Shown here in pieces: positions 1-8,000 of a stretch of 27,872 nt of DNA. Under the pieces are notes generated by a model, which was given only the letters and a program-made list of their open reading frames with translations, had not been told where the DNA came from and made no database searches. A program made the translations under genes and the position numbers. Source of the stretch: CAZTJA01 sp964613745 (lineage in GTDB: Bacteria; Desulfobacterota; Desulfomonilia; Desulfomonilales; Desulfomonilaceae). How positions within the stretch are numbered: the first letter of the stretch is position 1; each line of letters opens with the position of its first letter. The DNA is taken from positions 1 through 27,872 of the forward strand of contig CAZTJA010000033.1 in the NCBI GenBank assembly GCA_964613745.1. Reading direction: 5' to 3'.

Positions 1-2
1 AT

Positions 3-77
3 GAAACCGAGTTTATGCAGACGCTCAATTGCGTAAATCACTTCCTATGGAACAAGCCTCAAGCTGTCGCCATGTAA
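3..77 (+). CDS. Possible C-terminal tail of an upstream gene (cut by window edge)
   Basis: Frame 3 is open from the window edge and ends with TAA at 75-77, giving 24 residues that begin ETEFMQTLNC. I recognise no family. It is too short to tell a real protein end from a chance open stretch, and no terminator hairpin follows it. It is listed only because a gene may run in from outside the window. Confidence 0.25.
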   Translation, partial: ETEFMQTLNCVNHFLWNKPQAVAM

Positions 78-270
78 GCTGATCGTCGTCAGCCCCCATT
101 AACATTCGTTCGAACATCTTGGGAGAGTATGTTGGTTTCTTGCTAAGTCGGGTCCGAATCCTTTTGTATGAATTGATTCCGGCGATCTCTCAAGGCCTTG
201 ACTCATGACGTTTGGTTCAGGGTGAACAGCTTTCCTACCGTGGTGCCGTGGTATCGTCATAAAATTCCTT
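78..270. other. Intergenic stretch, nothing recognised
   Basis: No ORF, RNA gene or repeat could be supported here. It separates the possible upstream gene tail from the promoter of the small membrane protein. Confidence 0.4.
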
Positions 271-300
271 TTGACAAAGTTATCATTGTTGGATTAAAAT
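271..300 (+). promoter_or_regulatory. Sigma-70-type promoter for the small membrane protein
   Basis: A perfect -35 TTGACA (271-276) is followed by an 18-base spacer and -10 TAAAAT (295-300), which matches TATAAT at five of six positions. The expected transcript start is near 307. An ATG at 299 would therefore lie upstream of the transcript, which argues for the ATG at 329 as the true start. Confidence 0.55.
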
Positions 301-328
301 GATTACGCGCAAAATATCGGAGGAACAA

Positions 329-634
329 ATGAGATTGTTTCTTCTCTTTTGGATAGGATCAGGACTGAGCGGGCTCGCTTTGATTTATATTTGGGCCGGC
401 AGACCTTTCAGACTACTTGAGAGTCTCGCCATTCTTTTGTGCGGGCCTATTTTCCTGGGTTGCATTACCGTTTTCTTTGCCTGCAGTCGCAGCATGAAAG
501 GATCGATTCCAGCTCATGGCGTGACCAAGCGCACCCAAGACGTCACATTAGGTCTTCAAGAGCAACCATTAGCAATCGTTGACAAAATACCGAATTCGTG
601 TGCTCAGCCCTCAGCAAAGCAGGCGGCCGCTTAA
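329..634 (+). CDS. Small hypothetical membrane protein
   Basis: This encodes about 101 residues from the ATG at 329, which has a good GGAGG (319-323) five bases upstream. An in-frame ATG at 299 overlaps the -10 box and has no ribosome binding site. The N-terminal half contains two hydrophobic segments (about residues 3-24 and 33-53, the second ending in FFAC) that look like membrane helices. The polar C-terminal half shows no motif I recognise. It faces the hydrolase gene on the opposite strand, with 86 bases between the two stop codons. The function is unknown. Promoter plus ribosome binding site make it a credible gene rather than a chance ORF. Confidence 0.55.
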   Translation: MRLFLLFWIGSGLSGLALIYIWAGRPFRLLESLAILLCGPIFLGCITVFFACSRSMKGSIPAHGVTKRTQDVTLGLQEQPLAIVDKIPNSCAQPSAKQAAA

Positions 635-720
635 TCAGGTAGAGCAAAAAACCTCTTTTTTCTGCAGCCCATTCAGAGTTTTATGTCCGTCCACAATCGG
701 CTCCTTTAGATCGCACTACA

Positions 721-2433
721 TTATTTATTCAAACAATCGTTTGGTAACAGACTGTTACGCTGCAAGAAGGAATAGACGGCAGCCGCCATTTTTCGGCTTC
801 CTTCTTCGTTGAAGTGGCAGCTATCAAAAGTGTCCGATGATTGCAACACAGTTTCGGATAAGAGTTCGGACATGAATGGTGTTCCGTTGTCGCCTGAAAC
901 CTCTTTATTTATCTGATTGTGTTCCTCGACGCCTATAAAGAAAATGCCGTCCCGTTCATTCCGTGGTACGAAGTATTGGGGTATTACCGCAACTTTGATC
1001 CCTTGGGATTTGAGCAGTTTTATAAATAGCTGCAACCGGCTTTTATACAAACCACCGTCGTTTACGGTGAGCGCTTTCCGCCATTCGGTGGGTTGGGGGC
1101 CTTTCTTGGAAACTTGGCCTCCAATTCCTTGATACAAGTTATGCAAAACTGTTTTGTTCAAATAGTAGTATTGATAAGTCTTAGAATAGCTTAACCATTT
1201 AGGCGAGTACCATAAATCCTCATTCGTGAGCCGCCAAGGAACGCGATAATTCGAGTAATCGTTCATGATTGTCCCGAAGAGTCGCGGATGCACATCATTG
1301 ATCCCTGTATAAAACAGCACCAAGTCAGGCTTGAGATCGCTCAAGAGTGCGACGTAATGAATAAAATTCTCTAGAAGTGTATACCCACCTATTCCTCCAT
1401 TGATTACCTCGGTATCCGGTCCGCAATGATTGCGAATGATCGATTCCAGTATGTGCGGCCAAGTGTTTTCCTCTTGCCGAATACCCTCACAAAAAGTGGT
1501 GCTGCCTCCGACGACCAGTGCTCTCCATTTATGGCCTTTGTCCGATTCTATCGGTTCAGTCCGACGTATCTTGTATAGAGAATTGAACTGCTTTATTCCG
1601 CAGTATGCTCTCTCCGGATTCAAAGCATAATTGAGATAATGGTGAGGCACATAGTTGGCGGCCAGGCCCGGCTCATTCGAATCGTTTTCCGTGGCAATCC
1701 CGCATATGCCTTTTGAGAATGCCTTTTGGACAAGGCTGCCGTGTCTCGCAAGTTGATTTTCAGTTATTACCCAGAACACGGCTTCCAAAAGCAATACGGA
1801 AACGAGAACTACAAGTATTACGCTTACAAAGGATGTAAACCGGTTCGATCCAAGAAAACGAACTATGGCCATCACCAAGATAATAGCCGCGAAGTAGCCG
1901 ATTATTGCCGATACGAAATGGACCGCAGGCGGAGGAGGCGTCAAAAGCACAAAATGATATTGTTTTCCATTTGTCCGAGGGTCAGAATTGTCGGAGGAAG
2001 AAAAAAATATCTGATCACTTGAATGGAGGTACTTGCCCATCCCGGATTGCTGAATCTCATCCCGGAATGCGTTAGCCGGCCCTATGGGAAGGTTGTTCTC
2101 CAGTAAACGGATCGGTGACATTCCCCGGCCCAGATCGTCGGACAGGGGATTGAATGTGAGAATCCCGTCGGGAATTTGAGCCTGGAATTCGAAACCTTTT
2201 GTGTGACTGATGGGTTTTGCCGGCTCTAAACGGACCTCATTCCGATATGATGGAGGATAGATGATAAAGGTGATAAGGACGAGAGCGCAGACCAAGAGCA
2301 AAACGGAAACCATGAAACGATGATTGTCGGTAATGATTTTCAGAGCGATTCCCCCGAAATTAAAAAGATGAATGCGACATCTGAGCTTGCAATCTAATCC
2401 GTATTGATCGGTTTCCCAAACCAAGAATTGCAC
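721..2433 (-). CDS. Membrane-anchored SGNH/GDSL-family hydrolase
   Basis: This is a 570-residue protein if read from the GTG at 2433. The N-terminus is uncertain: the first hydrophobic segment starts near residue 40, and an ATG at 2313 (M41) or a CTG near residue 31 behind a GGGGGA are alternatives. Membrane segments lie near residues 41-60, 171-193 and 200-222. A roughly 110-residue presumed periplasmic region between the first two contains the motif SSDNSDPRTNG. The C-terminal catalytic domain shows the SGNH blocks in order: VVGGSTTF with nucleophile S311, NGGIGGYT (345-352), TGIND with N379, and DxxH with D537 and H540. Family members are esterases or acyltransferases acting on lipids or on acyl groups of polysaccharides. 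The membrane anchor suggests work on a cell-envelope glycan. The substrate cannot be read from sequence. It stands alone and is transcribed away from the sensor genes. Confidence 0.8.
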   Translation of the reverse strand: MQFLVWETDQYGLDCKLRCRIHLFNFGGIALKIITDNHRFMVSVLLLVCALVLITFIIYPPSYRNEVRLEPAKPISHTKGFEFQAQIPDGILTFNPLSDDLGRGMSPIRLLENNLPIGPANAFRDEIQQSGMGKYLHSSDQIFFSSSDNSDPRTNGKQYHFVLLTPPPPAVHFVSAIIGYFAAIILVMAIVRFLGSNRFTSFVSVILVVLVSVLLLEAVFWVITENQLARHGSLVQKAFSKGICGIATENDSNEPGLAANYVPHHYLNYALNPERAYCGIKQFNSLYKIRRTEPIESDKGHKWRALVVGGSTTFCEGIRQEENTWPHILESIIRNHCGPDTEVINGGIGGYTLLENFIHYVALLSDLKPDLVLFYTGINDVHPRLFGTIMNDYSNYRVPWRLTNEDLWYSPKWLSYSKTYQYYYLNKTVLHNLYQGIGGQVSKKGPQPTEWRKALTVNDGGLYKSRLQLFIKLLKSQGIKVAVIPQYFVPRNERDGIFFIGVEEHNQINKEVSGDNGTPFMSELLSETVLQSSDTFDSCHFNEEGSRKMAAAVYSFLQRNSLLPNDCLNK

Positions 2434-2594
2434 TGTTCTACTTACGGATCAGCTCAAAGCTTTCGGATCTTCTTATCAGGATTAAAACAAGTCAAGTAAT
2501 TTGGGCATAGGCTGCATGCGGTGAGAGAATTGTGTTTTCTACTACAGCAAAACCTAGTAAAATGGTATGAAAAGCTTCGCTTGAAGAACTCTGC

Positions 2595-3488
2595 ATGAAA
2601 TATCTGCTCACAATCATTGCTTTTCTTCTAATGCTCTCTTGTCAGGATGCCGTCGAAAAGACGGTGGATTTCAACAAGACGCTTGATGTCCAACGTGCAA
2701 CCGCCGGGGAGACTCAGGACCCTGCGATACGAATGGCAATAGCCGCAATGATTTCTCCCCGTGAAACCTTCGTTCATTATCAAGAGCTGCTCGAATTTGT
2801 CGGTAGGAAGATTAATCGCAAAGTTGAGCTTGTACAAAGGAAAACCTACGGGGAGGTTAATGAACTGTTGGGGAACGGCGAAATCGACTTCGCCTTCATA
2901 TGTTCCGGACCGTATGTACTTGATAGAAAGACCAAAGGCATGAAGATTGTTGCCGTTCCCCAGGTGAACGGCAGACCTTTTTATCAGGCGTATCTCATTG
3001 TGAATGAAGGCGGAACATTTCAAAAGTTGGAAGACTTGCGCGGAAAGGTTTTCGCTTTTACAGATCCGGAATCAAATACCGGACGTTTCGTTCCGGTAAA
3101 CAGATTAACTGCAATGAATGAAACTCCTGAATCTTTTTTCAAGGATCACATTTATACATACAGCCATGATAATTCCATATTAGCCGTAGGTAAAGCTTTG
3201 GTGGACGGTGCTTCCGTGGATGGAGTAATCTGGGAATTTTACAACAAGCGTCAGCCGGAGATTACGAAGCCTACCCGGATTATCGAGAAATCAGAGCCTT
3301 TTGGAATGCCGCCGTTTGTATCATCTAAAGATACTCCTCAGGAGCTGGACAACAAAGTTCGTGATGTGCTCCTTGAAATGCACAATGATCCTCAGGGAAA
3401 GCAGATTCTTGAATCTCTCCTGATCGACCGCTTCATTCCAGGCCGGGAAGAATGGTACGATGAGGTTAAACCCGTAAGACCGAAATGA
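2595..3488 (+). CDS. PhnD/AioX-like periplasmic substrate-binding lipoprotein (sensor partner)
   Basis: This 297-residue protein has a short signal sequence ending in LLMLSC, an approximate lipobox that would place lipid-modified Cys at 16. The rest has the look of the PhnD-like phosphate/phosphonate-type binding fold: YQELLEFVGRKINRKVELVQ, then EIDFAFICSGPYV, then LRGKVFAFTDPESNTGR. No ABC permease or ATPase is nearby. Instead the stop codon overlaps the start of a membrane-bound sigma-54 activator (ATGA). Such stand-alone proteins are known as ligand sensors, for example AioX (arsenite), and the sensor domain of TtrS (tetrathionate) is of the same type. C103 in FICSGPY is the only Cys of the mature chain besides the lipid anchor. 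It falls close to where AioX has a Cys needed for arsenite binding (recalled, not aligned). The ligand is therefore an inference: an oxyanion of As, S, Se or P. Confidence 0.8.
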   Translation: MKYLLTIIAFLLMLSCQDAVEKTVDFNKTLDVQRATAGETQDPAIRMAIAAMISPRETFVHYQELLEFVGRKINRKVELVQRKTYGEVNELLGNGEIDFAFICSGPYVLDRKTKGMKIVAVPQVNGRPFYQAYLIVNEGGTFQKLEDLRGKVFAFTDPESNTGRFVPVNRLTAMNETPESFFKDHIYTYSHDNSILAVGKALVDGASVDGVIWEFYNKRQPEITKPTRIIEKSEPFGMPPFVSSKDTPQELDNKVRDVLLEMHNDPQGKQILESLLIDRFIPGREEWYDEVKPVRPK

Positions 3489-5683
3489 AAACGAACAGTT
3501 TAGCTTTTAAATTTCTTGTTCTGGTGTGCACGGTCGTTTTACTGAGCGGCAGTCTCATAGCCTTGATCGTAACGAAGTATTTCGGGGAAAACCTCTATCG
3601 AGCAATAGTGGAACAGTCTCAGAATTTAGCTCATGCCATTGCTCTCGAATCCACCGAGAAAGTGTTCGTGAATGACCGAGTTGCTTTACAGAAAATGCTT
3701 GATCACCAAATCCGGAGCAACAAGTCGATTGCCTATCTGTTCGTTTCCAAGGACGGCAAAATACTTGCTCATACTTTCCAGAAGGGCATTCCCGTAGAGT
3801 TGATTGATGCAAACAAGGCTCGCTCCGAAACGAACGGAAATGTTGAAAACATTGTGTCGACTACCGGAGTGGGATTCATTGATGTCGCATGGCCCATTTT
3901 TGAGGGTAAAGCGGGTGAGCTTCGTCTGGGGATATCTAAAGAGCAGTTCAATAACGAAATGCGAAGATTATGGCTGATGATCGGCATTATTACCATGGGC
4001 GTTCTCGTATGCTCCATTGCAGCCAGCCTCATTTTTGTTCGCAGAATCACGAGACCGATTTCAGCACTGGTGGAAGCAACCGGGCGGATGAATTCCGGAG
4101 ATTTCAGTGTTACGGTGGATGTCGTTGGTAAAGATGAGGTTGCGGTTCTTAGCGCTTCGTTCAACAAAATGGTAGAAAAATTGCAGGAATTTACCAATAC
4201 GCTTGAGTTCAAGGCAAAGGAGCTTGAACGCAGTCACAATCAAACAAGGACATTCTGCGAGATTATTCGAGAAATAGGGGCGCTCGAAACTCTGGACAAA
4301 GTTGGACCTGCTCTTATCAGACGTTTGTCATCGATTCTAACATGTAAGAAGTTAGTGTTTGTGTTACTGAGCAGCGAAAAGCAAACCGTGTTCCATGTCT
4401 CAGAATCTACAGTAAAGTTTTTTACGGATACGAACACTTATGCAGCAACCAAGCGGATGTTCGAAAAAACAGAAGGGCTTGTTCCGACAAACTTTGCTAA
4501 AGAACCTTTTTTCCCGGGAAATCTCGCTGCCTTCTCAAAATTCATGCTGATCCCGTTTCGGTTTGAAGGCGAACCAATCGGGGCACTCATGACGGGATGC
4601 AATGTCAACTGTGCATGCAATTTAAAGGACATGGAACTAGCGGGACTGATTCTTTCTCAAGCCGCCGGATCCGTGAAAAGAGCAATAGCTCATGAAATAT
4701 TGATCAACGAAATCAAGTCAAAGACAAATACGATTTCAGACTACTGCGGCATCATAGGGAAAGACCCGAAAATGCACGCAATCTTTGCTCTGATTGACGA
4801 TGTTGCCGTGACCGATGCCACTGTTCTTATCCAAGGAGAGAGCGGAACAGGAAAAGAACTGGTTGCACAGGCAATTCATGAGAAAAGTAGTAGAAAAGGG
4901 AAGCCCTTTATCATCATAAACTGTTCCGCCTATCCCGACACGCTTCTGGAGAGTGAACTCTTTGGGCACACCAAAGGAGCTTTCACCGGGGCGGTACGGC
5001 AAAGAGCAGGCAGATTTCAGGAAGCCGACGGCGGGACGATTTTTCTCGATGAAATAGGAGAAATAGGCCACCAGGCTCAGTTGAAGCTGTTACGGGCAAT
5101 TCAGTCTCAGTCCTTTGAAAGGCTGGGGAGTAATGAGATTATCCGAGTCGATGTTCGAATTGTCGCCGCTACAAACAAGGATTTGGCTAAAGAAGTAGAA
5201 AATGGATCATTTCGAGAAGACCTTTATTATCGTCTCAATGTAATTCCGATTTATATGCCCCCTTTGCGTGAAAGAGCCAATGACATACCAGCGATTGCCC
5301 GACACTTTCTCAAGACATTTTCGGAGGAGCAGGCGAAATCCATAATTGATTTCAGTTCTGAAGCCATGAGATTGCTTATTAATTATGCTTGGCCGGGCAA
5401 TGTTCGTGAACTCCAGAATACCATCGAGCATGCCGTTGTGCTTGCCAAAGGAAATAGGATTGAGGCGTCCGATCTTCCGGCCGCGGTACGTGGCGGGTCC
5501 GGTCACAGCATTGCGGTAAGAGATGTACATCTTATCGAAGAGAATGAAAAGGCACTTCTTGAAAGAGTTCTGTACGAATGTTCCTGGAACAAGAAGTTAG
5601 CCGCGCATAAATTGGGAATAGGACGGACAACCCTGTATTCGAAGATGAAACGGTACAAAATAGAAAAGCAAACACTGCAATAA
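3485..5683 (+). CDS. Membrane-bound HAMP-GAF-AAA+-Fis sigma-54-dependent transcriptional activator
   Basis: This is a 732-residue protein. Transmembrane helix 1 is at about 8-31, a periplasmic domain spans about 32-162, and helix 2 is at about 163-185. A HAMP linker follows at about 186-240, then a GAF-like domain at about 255-400. The sigma-54 AAA+ domain spans about 423-650, with Walker A GESGTGKE (451-458), the sigma-54 contact loop GAFTGA (498-503) and Walker B GGTIFLDEIGE (516-526). A Fis-type helix-turn-helix ends the protein at about 700-726. There is no histidine kinase core and no receiver domain, so the protein appears to carry a periplasmic signal to the promoter without phosphotransfer. 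The GAF domain contains a Cys cluster, C372-x3-C376-x-C378. The start ATG overlaps the stop of the binding lipoprotein, implying translational coupling and joint function. The likely target is the -24/-12 promoter 160 bases downstream. Confidence 0.9.
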   Translation: MKTNSLAFKFLVLVCTVVLLSGSLIALIVTKYFGENLYRAIVEQSQNLAHAIALESTEKVFVNDRVALQKMLDHQIRSNKSIAYLFVSKDGKILAHTFQKGIPVELIDANKARSETNGNVENIVSTTGVGFIDVAWPIFEGKAGELRLGISKEQFNNEMRRLWLMIGIITMGVLVCSIAASLIFVRRITRPISALVEATGRMNSGDFSVTVDVVGKDEVAVLSASFNKMVEKLQEFTNTLEFKAKELERSHNQTRTFCEIIREIGALETLDKVGPALIRRLSSILTCKKLVFVLLSSEKQTVFHVSESTVKFFTDTNTYAATKRMFEKTEGLVPTNFAKEPFFPGNLAAFSKFMLIPFRFEGEPIGALMTGCNVNCACNLKDMELAGLILSQAAGSVKRAIAHEILINEIKSKTNTISDYCGIIGKDPKMHAIFALIDDVAVTDATVLIQGESGTGKELVAQAIHEKSSRKGKPFIIINCSAYPDTLLESELFGHTKGAFTGAVRQRAGRFQEADGGTIFLDEIGEIGHQAQLKLLRAIQSQSFERLGSNEIIRVDVRIVAATNKDLAKEVENGSFREDLYYRLNVIPIYMPPLRERANDIPAIARHFLKTFSEEQAKSIIDFSSEAMRLLINYAWPGNVRELQNTIEHAVVLAKGNRIEASDLPAAVRGGSGHSIAVRDVHLIEENEKALLERVLYECSWNKKLAAHKLGIGRTTLYSKMKRYKIEKQTLQ

Positions 5684-5766
5684 AGTGTGCCGAGTCACAT
5701 AGTGCCCGTAATCCGAACAGCTTAACTATTCGTATACACATCAAAAAACAATCTCTTCGTTAATCA

Positions 5767-5783
5767 TGTTCCGATTCTGAACA
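5767..5783. promoter_or_regulatory. Inverted repeat, candidate upstream activator site
   Basis: TGTTC-N7-GAACA is a perfect 5-base-arm inverted repeat. Its centre lies about 96 bases upstream of the predicted sigma-54 transcript start, a usual distance for an enhancer site bound by an NtrC-type activator. A second inverted repeat, GTGAA-N4-TTCAC (5815-5828), lies nearer the promoter. Binding by the adjacent activator is inferred. Confidence 0.35.
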
Positions 5784-5844
5784 CACCCGCCGATATTTAC
5801 CCATCGTATCCTCAGTGAACCGCTTCACAGGCTCACTTCGGCCA

Positions 5845-5860
5845 TGGCATTACCTTTGCT
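5845..5860 (+). promoter_or_regulatory. Sigma-54 (-24/-12) promoter of the Mo-reductase operon
   Basis: TGGCATTACCTTTGCT matches the sigma-54 consensus TGGCAC-N5-TTGCT, with GG (5846-5847) and GC (5858-5859) separated by exactly ten bases. The predicted transcript start is near 5871, 26 bases before the ATG of the FeS subunit. A sigma-54 activator gene ends just upstream, which supports the call. Confidence 0.8.
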
Positions 5861-5896
5861 CTAGTCCCTCATGAAGAAAAAATCTGAGAGGATCCC

Positions 5897-6826
5897 ATGA
5901 AGAAACTTAGCGAAATCATGGACAGGCGCGGATTTCTCATTTCCGGAGCTTTTGTGGGCACGGCTGCTGCCGTAGGGGTTGGCGCTGTGGTCAAAGATCG
6001 GCTCCCCTCGAAATCCAACGACCCTACCGGGGAATCATCTATTCGGAAATTGAATGTTCTTAGTTCCGTAAAGTCCGGTGAAAACGAAGATGATCATGTC
6101 CGGATGCAAAGGGAGTTGGTATCCGCCATGGCCAAGCCTGTTGAGAACCGACACTGGATCATGGCGATTGATTTACGCAAATGCATTGGATGTTATGCGT
6201 GCACCGTCGGGTGTGTTGCAGAGAATAAATTACCGCCTGGAGTCGTTTACCGCCCGGTTATTGCTCAGGAAACCGGCGAATACCCCAACGTAAATCTTAA
6301 GTTCCTACCCCGACCGTGCATGCAGTGCGACAACCCATCATGCGTTCCTGTATGCCCGGTAAATGCAACCTGGAAAAGACCGGATGGTGTAGTAGTCGTG
6401 GATTACGACAAATGCATCGGCTGTCGTTACTGTTTAAATGCATGCCCGTACGGGGCCAGAACCAGCGATTTTGGGCGATTTTATTCGTCCGATGCTGCGC
6501 AAGGAGCCGAGACAAACAAAGACGACCGGCCCGTTTATGGAACAGTGACGCCATGGCAGAAAGAAACAAGCAACGAGTACGCAAAATCCTGGGATCGGGG
6601 TAAGCACGGGTCTCCAATAGGAAATGCCAGAAAATGCCATTTCTGTCTGCATCGATTGGAGGTAGGTCAGCTTCCGATGTGCGTAACAACCTGCATTGGA
6701 AGAGCTACGTACTTCGGTGATTCCAATGACGCATCAAGTTTGATCATGGAAGTAGTTTCCAGAAACAATCCTCAGACTTTGCTGCCGCATTTAGGCAATA
6801 AACCCCAATGTTTCTACATTTTCTGA
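5897..6826 (+). CDS. Tat-exported four-cluster [4Fe-4S] electron-transfer subunit (TtrB/DmsB type)
   Basis: This is a 309-residue iron-sulfur subunit. It begins with a Tat signal (DRRGFLISG followed by a hydrophobic stretch), so it should be exported folded. Sixteen Cys in four groups fit four [4Fe-4S] clusters: CIGCYACTVGC, CMQCDNPSCVPVCP, CIGCRYCLNACP and CHFCLHR...MCVTTC. The role in this family is to wire electrons from the membrane NrfD-type subunit to the molybdopterin subunit. A GAGAGG five bases before the ATG serves as ribosome binding site. The order FeS-NrfD-Mo equals ttrBCA of tetrathionate reductase and, from memory, srdBCA of a selenate reductase. It is longer than TtrB (about 240 residues), mainly through the N-terminal signal region and the loop between clusters. 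Confidence 0.88.
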   Translation: MKKLSEIMDRRGFLISGAFVGTAAAVGVGAVVKDRLPSKSNDPTGESSIRKLNVLSSVKSGENEDDHVRMQRELVSAMAKPVENRHWIMAIDLRKCIGCYACTVGCVAENKLPPGVVYRPVIAQETGEYPNVNLKFLPRPCMQCDNPSCVPVCPVNATWKRPDGVVVVDYDKCIGCRYCLNACPYGARTSDFGRFYSSDAAQGAETNKDDRPVYGTVTPWQKETSNEYAKSWDRGKHGSPIGNARKCHFCLHRLEVGQLPMCVTTCIGRATYFGDSNDASSLIMEVVSRNNPQTLLPHLGNKPQCFYIF

Positions 6827-6839
6827 AAGAGGTAAACAC

Positions 6840-8000
6840 ATGACTCGGTCATCCACTTGGCCAAGCAAAATTGTTTGGATCGCGGGGATAGTCTTTGCCG
6901 TGCTGGGCGGAATCGGTGTGGCCCAACGTCTAATGCATGGGCATGAGGCAACGGGATACGGATCTTATGTCCCATGGGGACTCTGGATCGGCCTCTACTT
7001 TTTAGCGGTCGGTATCTCCGGGGGAGCATTCGTGATTGGAGCGGCAGGGTATTTGTTCGGCGTTCCCGGTCTAAATTCGAACAGGAGACTCCGACTTACA
7101 ATAGTTCTCAGTGCAGCGTCATTAATTGCCGCCTTCTCAGGTGTCATTTTTGATCTGGGGAGAATGGAGCGGCTGCACAATGTCTTATTAACACCGAGCT
7201 TCACGAGTATGATGGCCTTCAACGCATGGATGTACAACATTTTCCTCATTGTGATCTTGACGGCGTGGGCACTCAGCTTTAGGTCTGAATCACTTCTGCT
7301 CAAGCCTCTCCTGGTTCTCGGCATCTTTCTATCCGTGCTCTTCCCTAGCCAGAGCGGAGTTTTTTTTGAGGCAGTGAGGACGAATCCTTATTGGCATAAT
7401 CCCATTCTGTCCGTCCTTTTCTTAGCATCAGCAATAGCCCTGGGTGGCGCAGGTATCTTGTTGTTATTTGGGGTAATCGGACCGGAATCGGATTCACAGA
7501 AGGGGTTTGCGGACCATGAGCGAGGCTTAACATATGTTCGTAACATCGTGCTGGGCGGGATCACCGCATATCTAATTTTTGAATTCGCGGAGATTTCCAT
7601 CGCCTTTTGGAATCCAGGTTCACACGACCAAAGTTTAGAATTTCTCATGTTTGGACCGTATTGGTACGTTTTCTGGATATTCAATATCGGGATCGGATCA
7701 CTACTTTCATTTCTCTTACTTATTTCGAGATCTACATCAGCGTGGATCCTAAGTTCAATATTCGTGATCTTCGGTTTCACTGCGGCGAGAATGGGAATTT
7801 TGATTCCCGGCCAGGTTATCGGTCAGCTTCCCGGATTGGAAAAAGCCTTCCAGGATGTTCGTCTCACGTACAGTTACTCCGCCACTACTATGGAATACCT
7901 CGTGGGATTTTTCATGGCTGCTTTGGCTCTGTTCATCCTATGGATCGGTATTCGGCTTAGTGATGCGTTTGCGAAGAACGATGTGCGAGGTGCGGCATGA
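6840..8000 (+). CDS. NrfD-like integral membrane quinol-interacting subunit (TtrC type)
   Basis: This is a 386-residue, strongly hydrophobic protein with about nine to ten predicted membrane helices. It opens with WPSKIVWIAGIVFAVLGGIG and a GSYVPWGLWIGLYFLAVGIS segment typical of NrfD/PsrC-type subunits. These proteins oxidise or reduce quinones in the membrane and pass electrons to the FeS partner. AAAGAGG lies about eight bases before the start. The gene sits 13 bases after the FeS gene, and its stop overlaps the start of the Mo subunit (ATGA), so the three are one operon. No heme-binding motif is present. Confidence 0.88.
   Translation: MTRSSTWPSKIVWIAGIVFAVLGGIGVAQRLMHGHEATGYGSYVPWGLWIGLYFLAVGISGGAFVIGAAGYLFGVPGLNSNRRLRLTIVLSAASLIAAFSGVIFDLGRMERLHNVLLTPSFTSMMAFNAWMYNIFLIVILTAWALSFRSESLLLKPLLVLGIFLSVLFPSQSGVFFEAVRTNPYWHNPILSVLFLASAIALGGAGILLLFGVIGPESDSQKGFADHERGLTYVRNIVLGGITAYLIFEFAEISIAFWNPGSHDQSLEFLMFGPYWYVFWIFNIGIGSLLSFLLLISRSTSAWILSSIFVIFGFTAARMGILIPGQVIGQLPGLEKAFQDVRLTYSYSATTMEYLVGFFMAALALFILWIGIRLSDAFAKNDVRGAA

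Noticed and set aside
579..812. 77-codon plus-strand ORF between the small membrane protein and the hydrolase
   Set aside because: It overlaps both neighbours, has no ribosome binding site and reads as an Arg-rich shadow frame.
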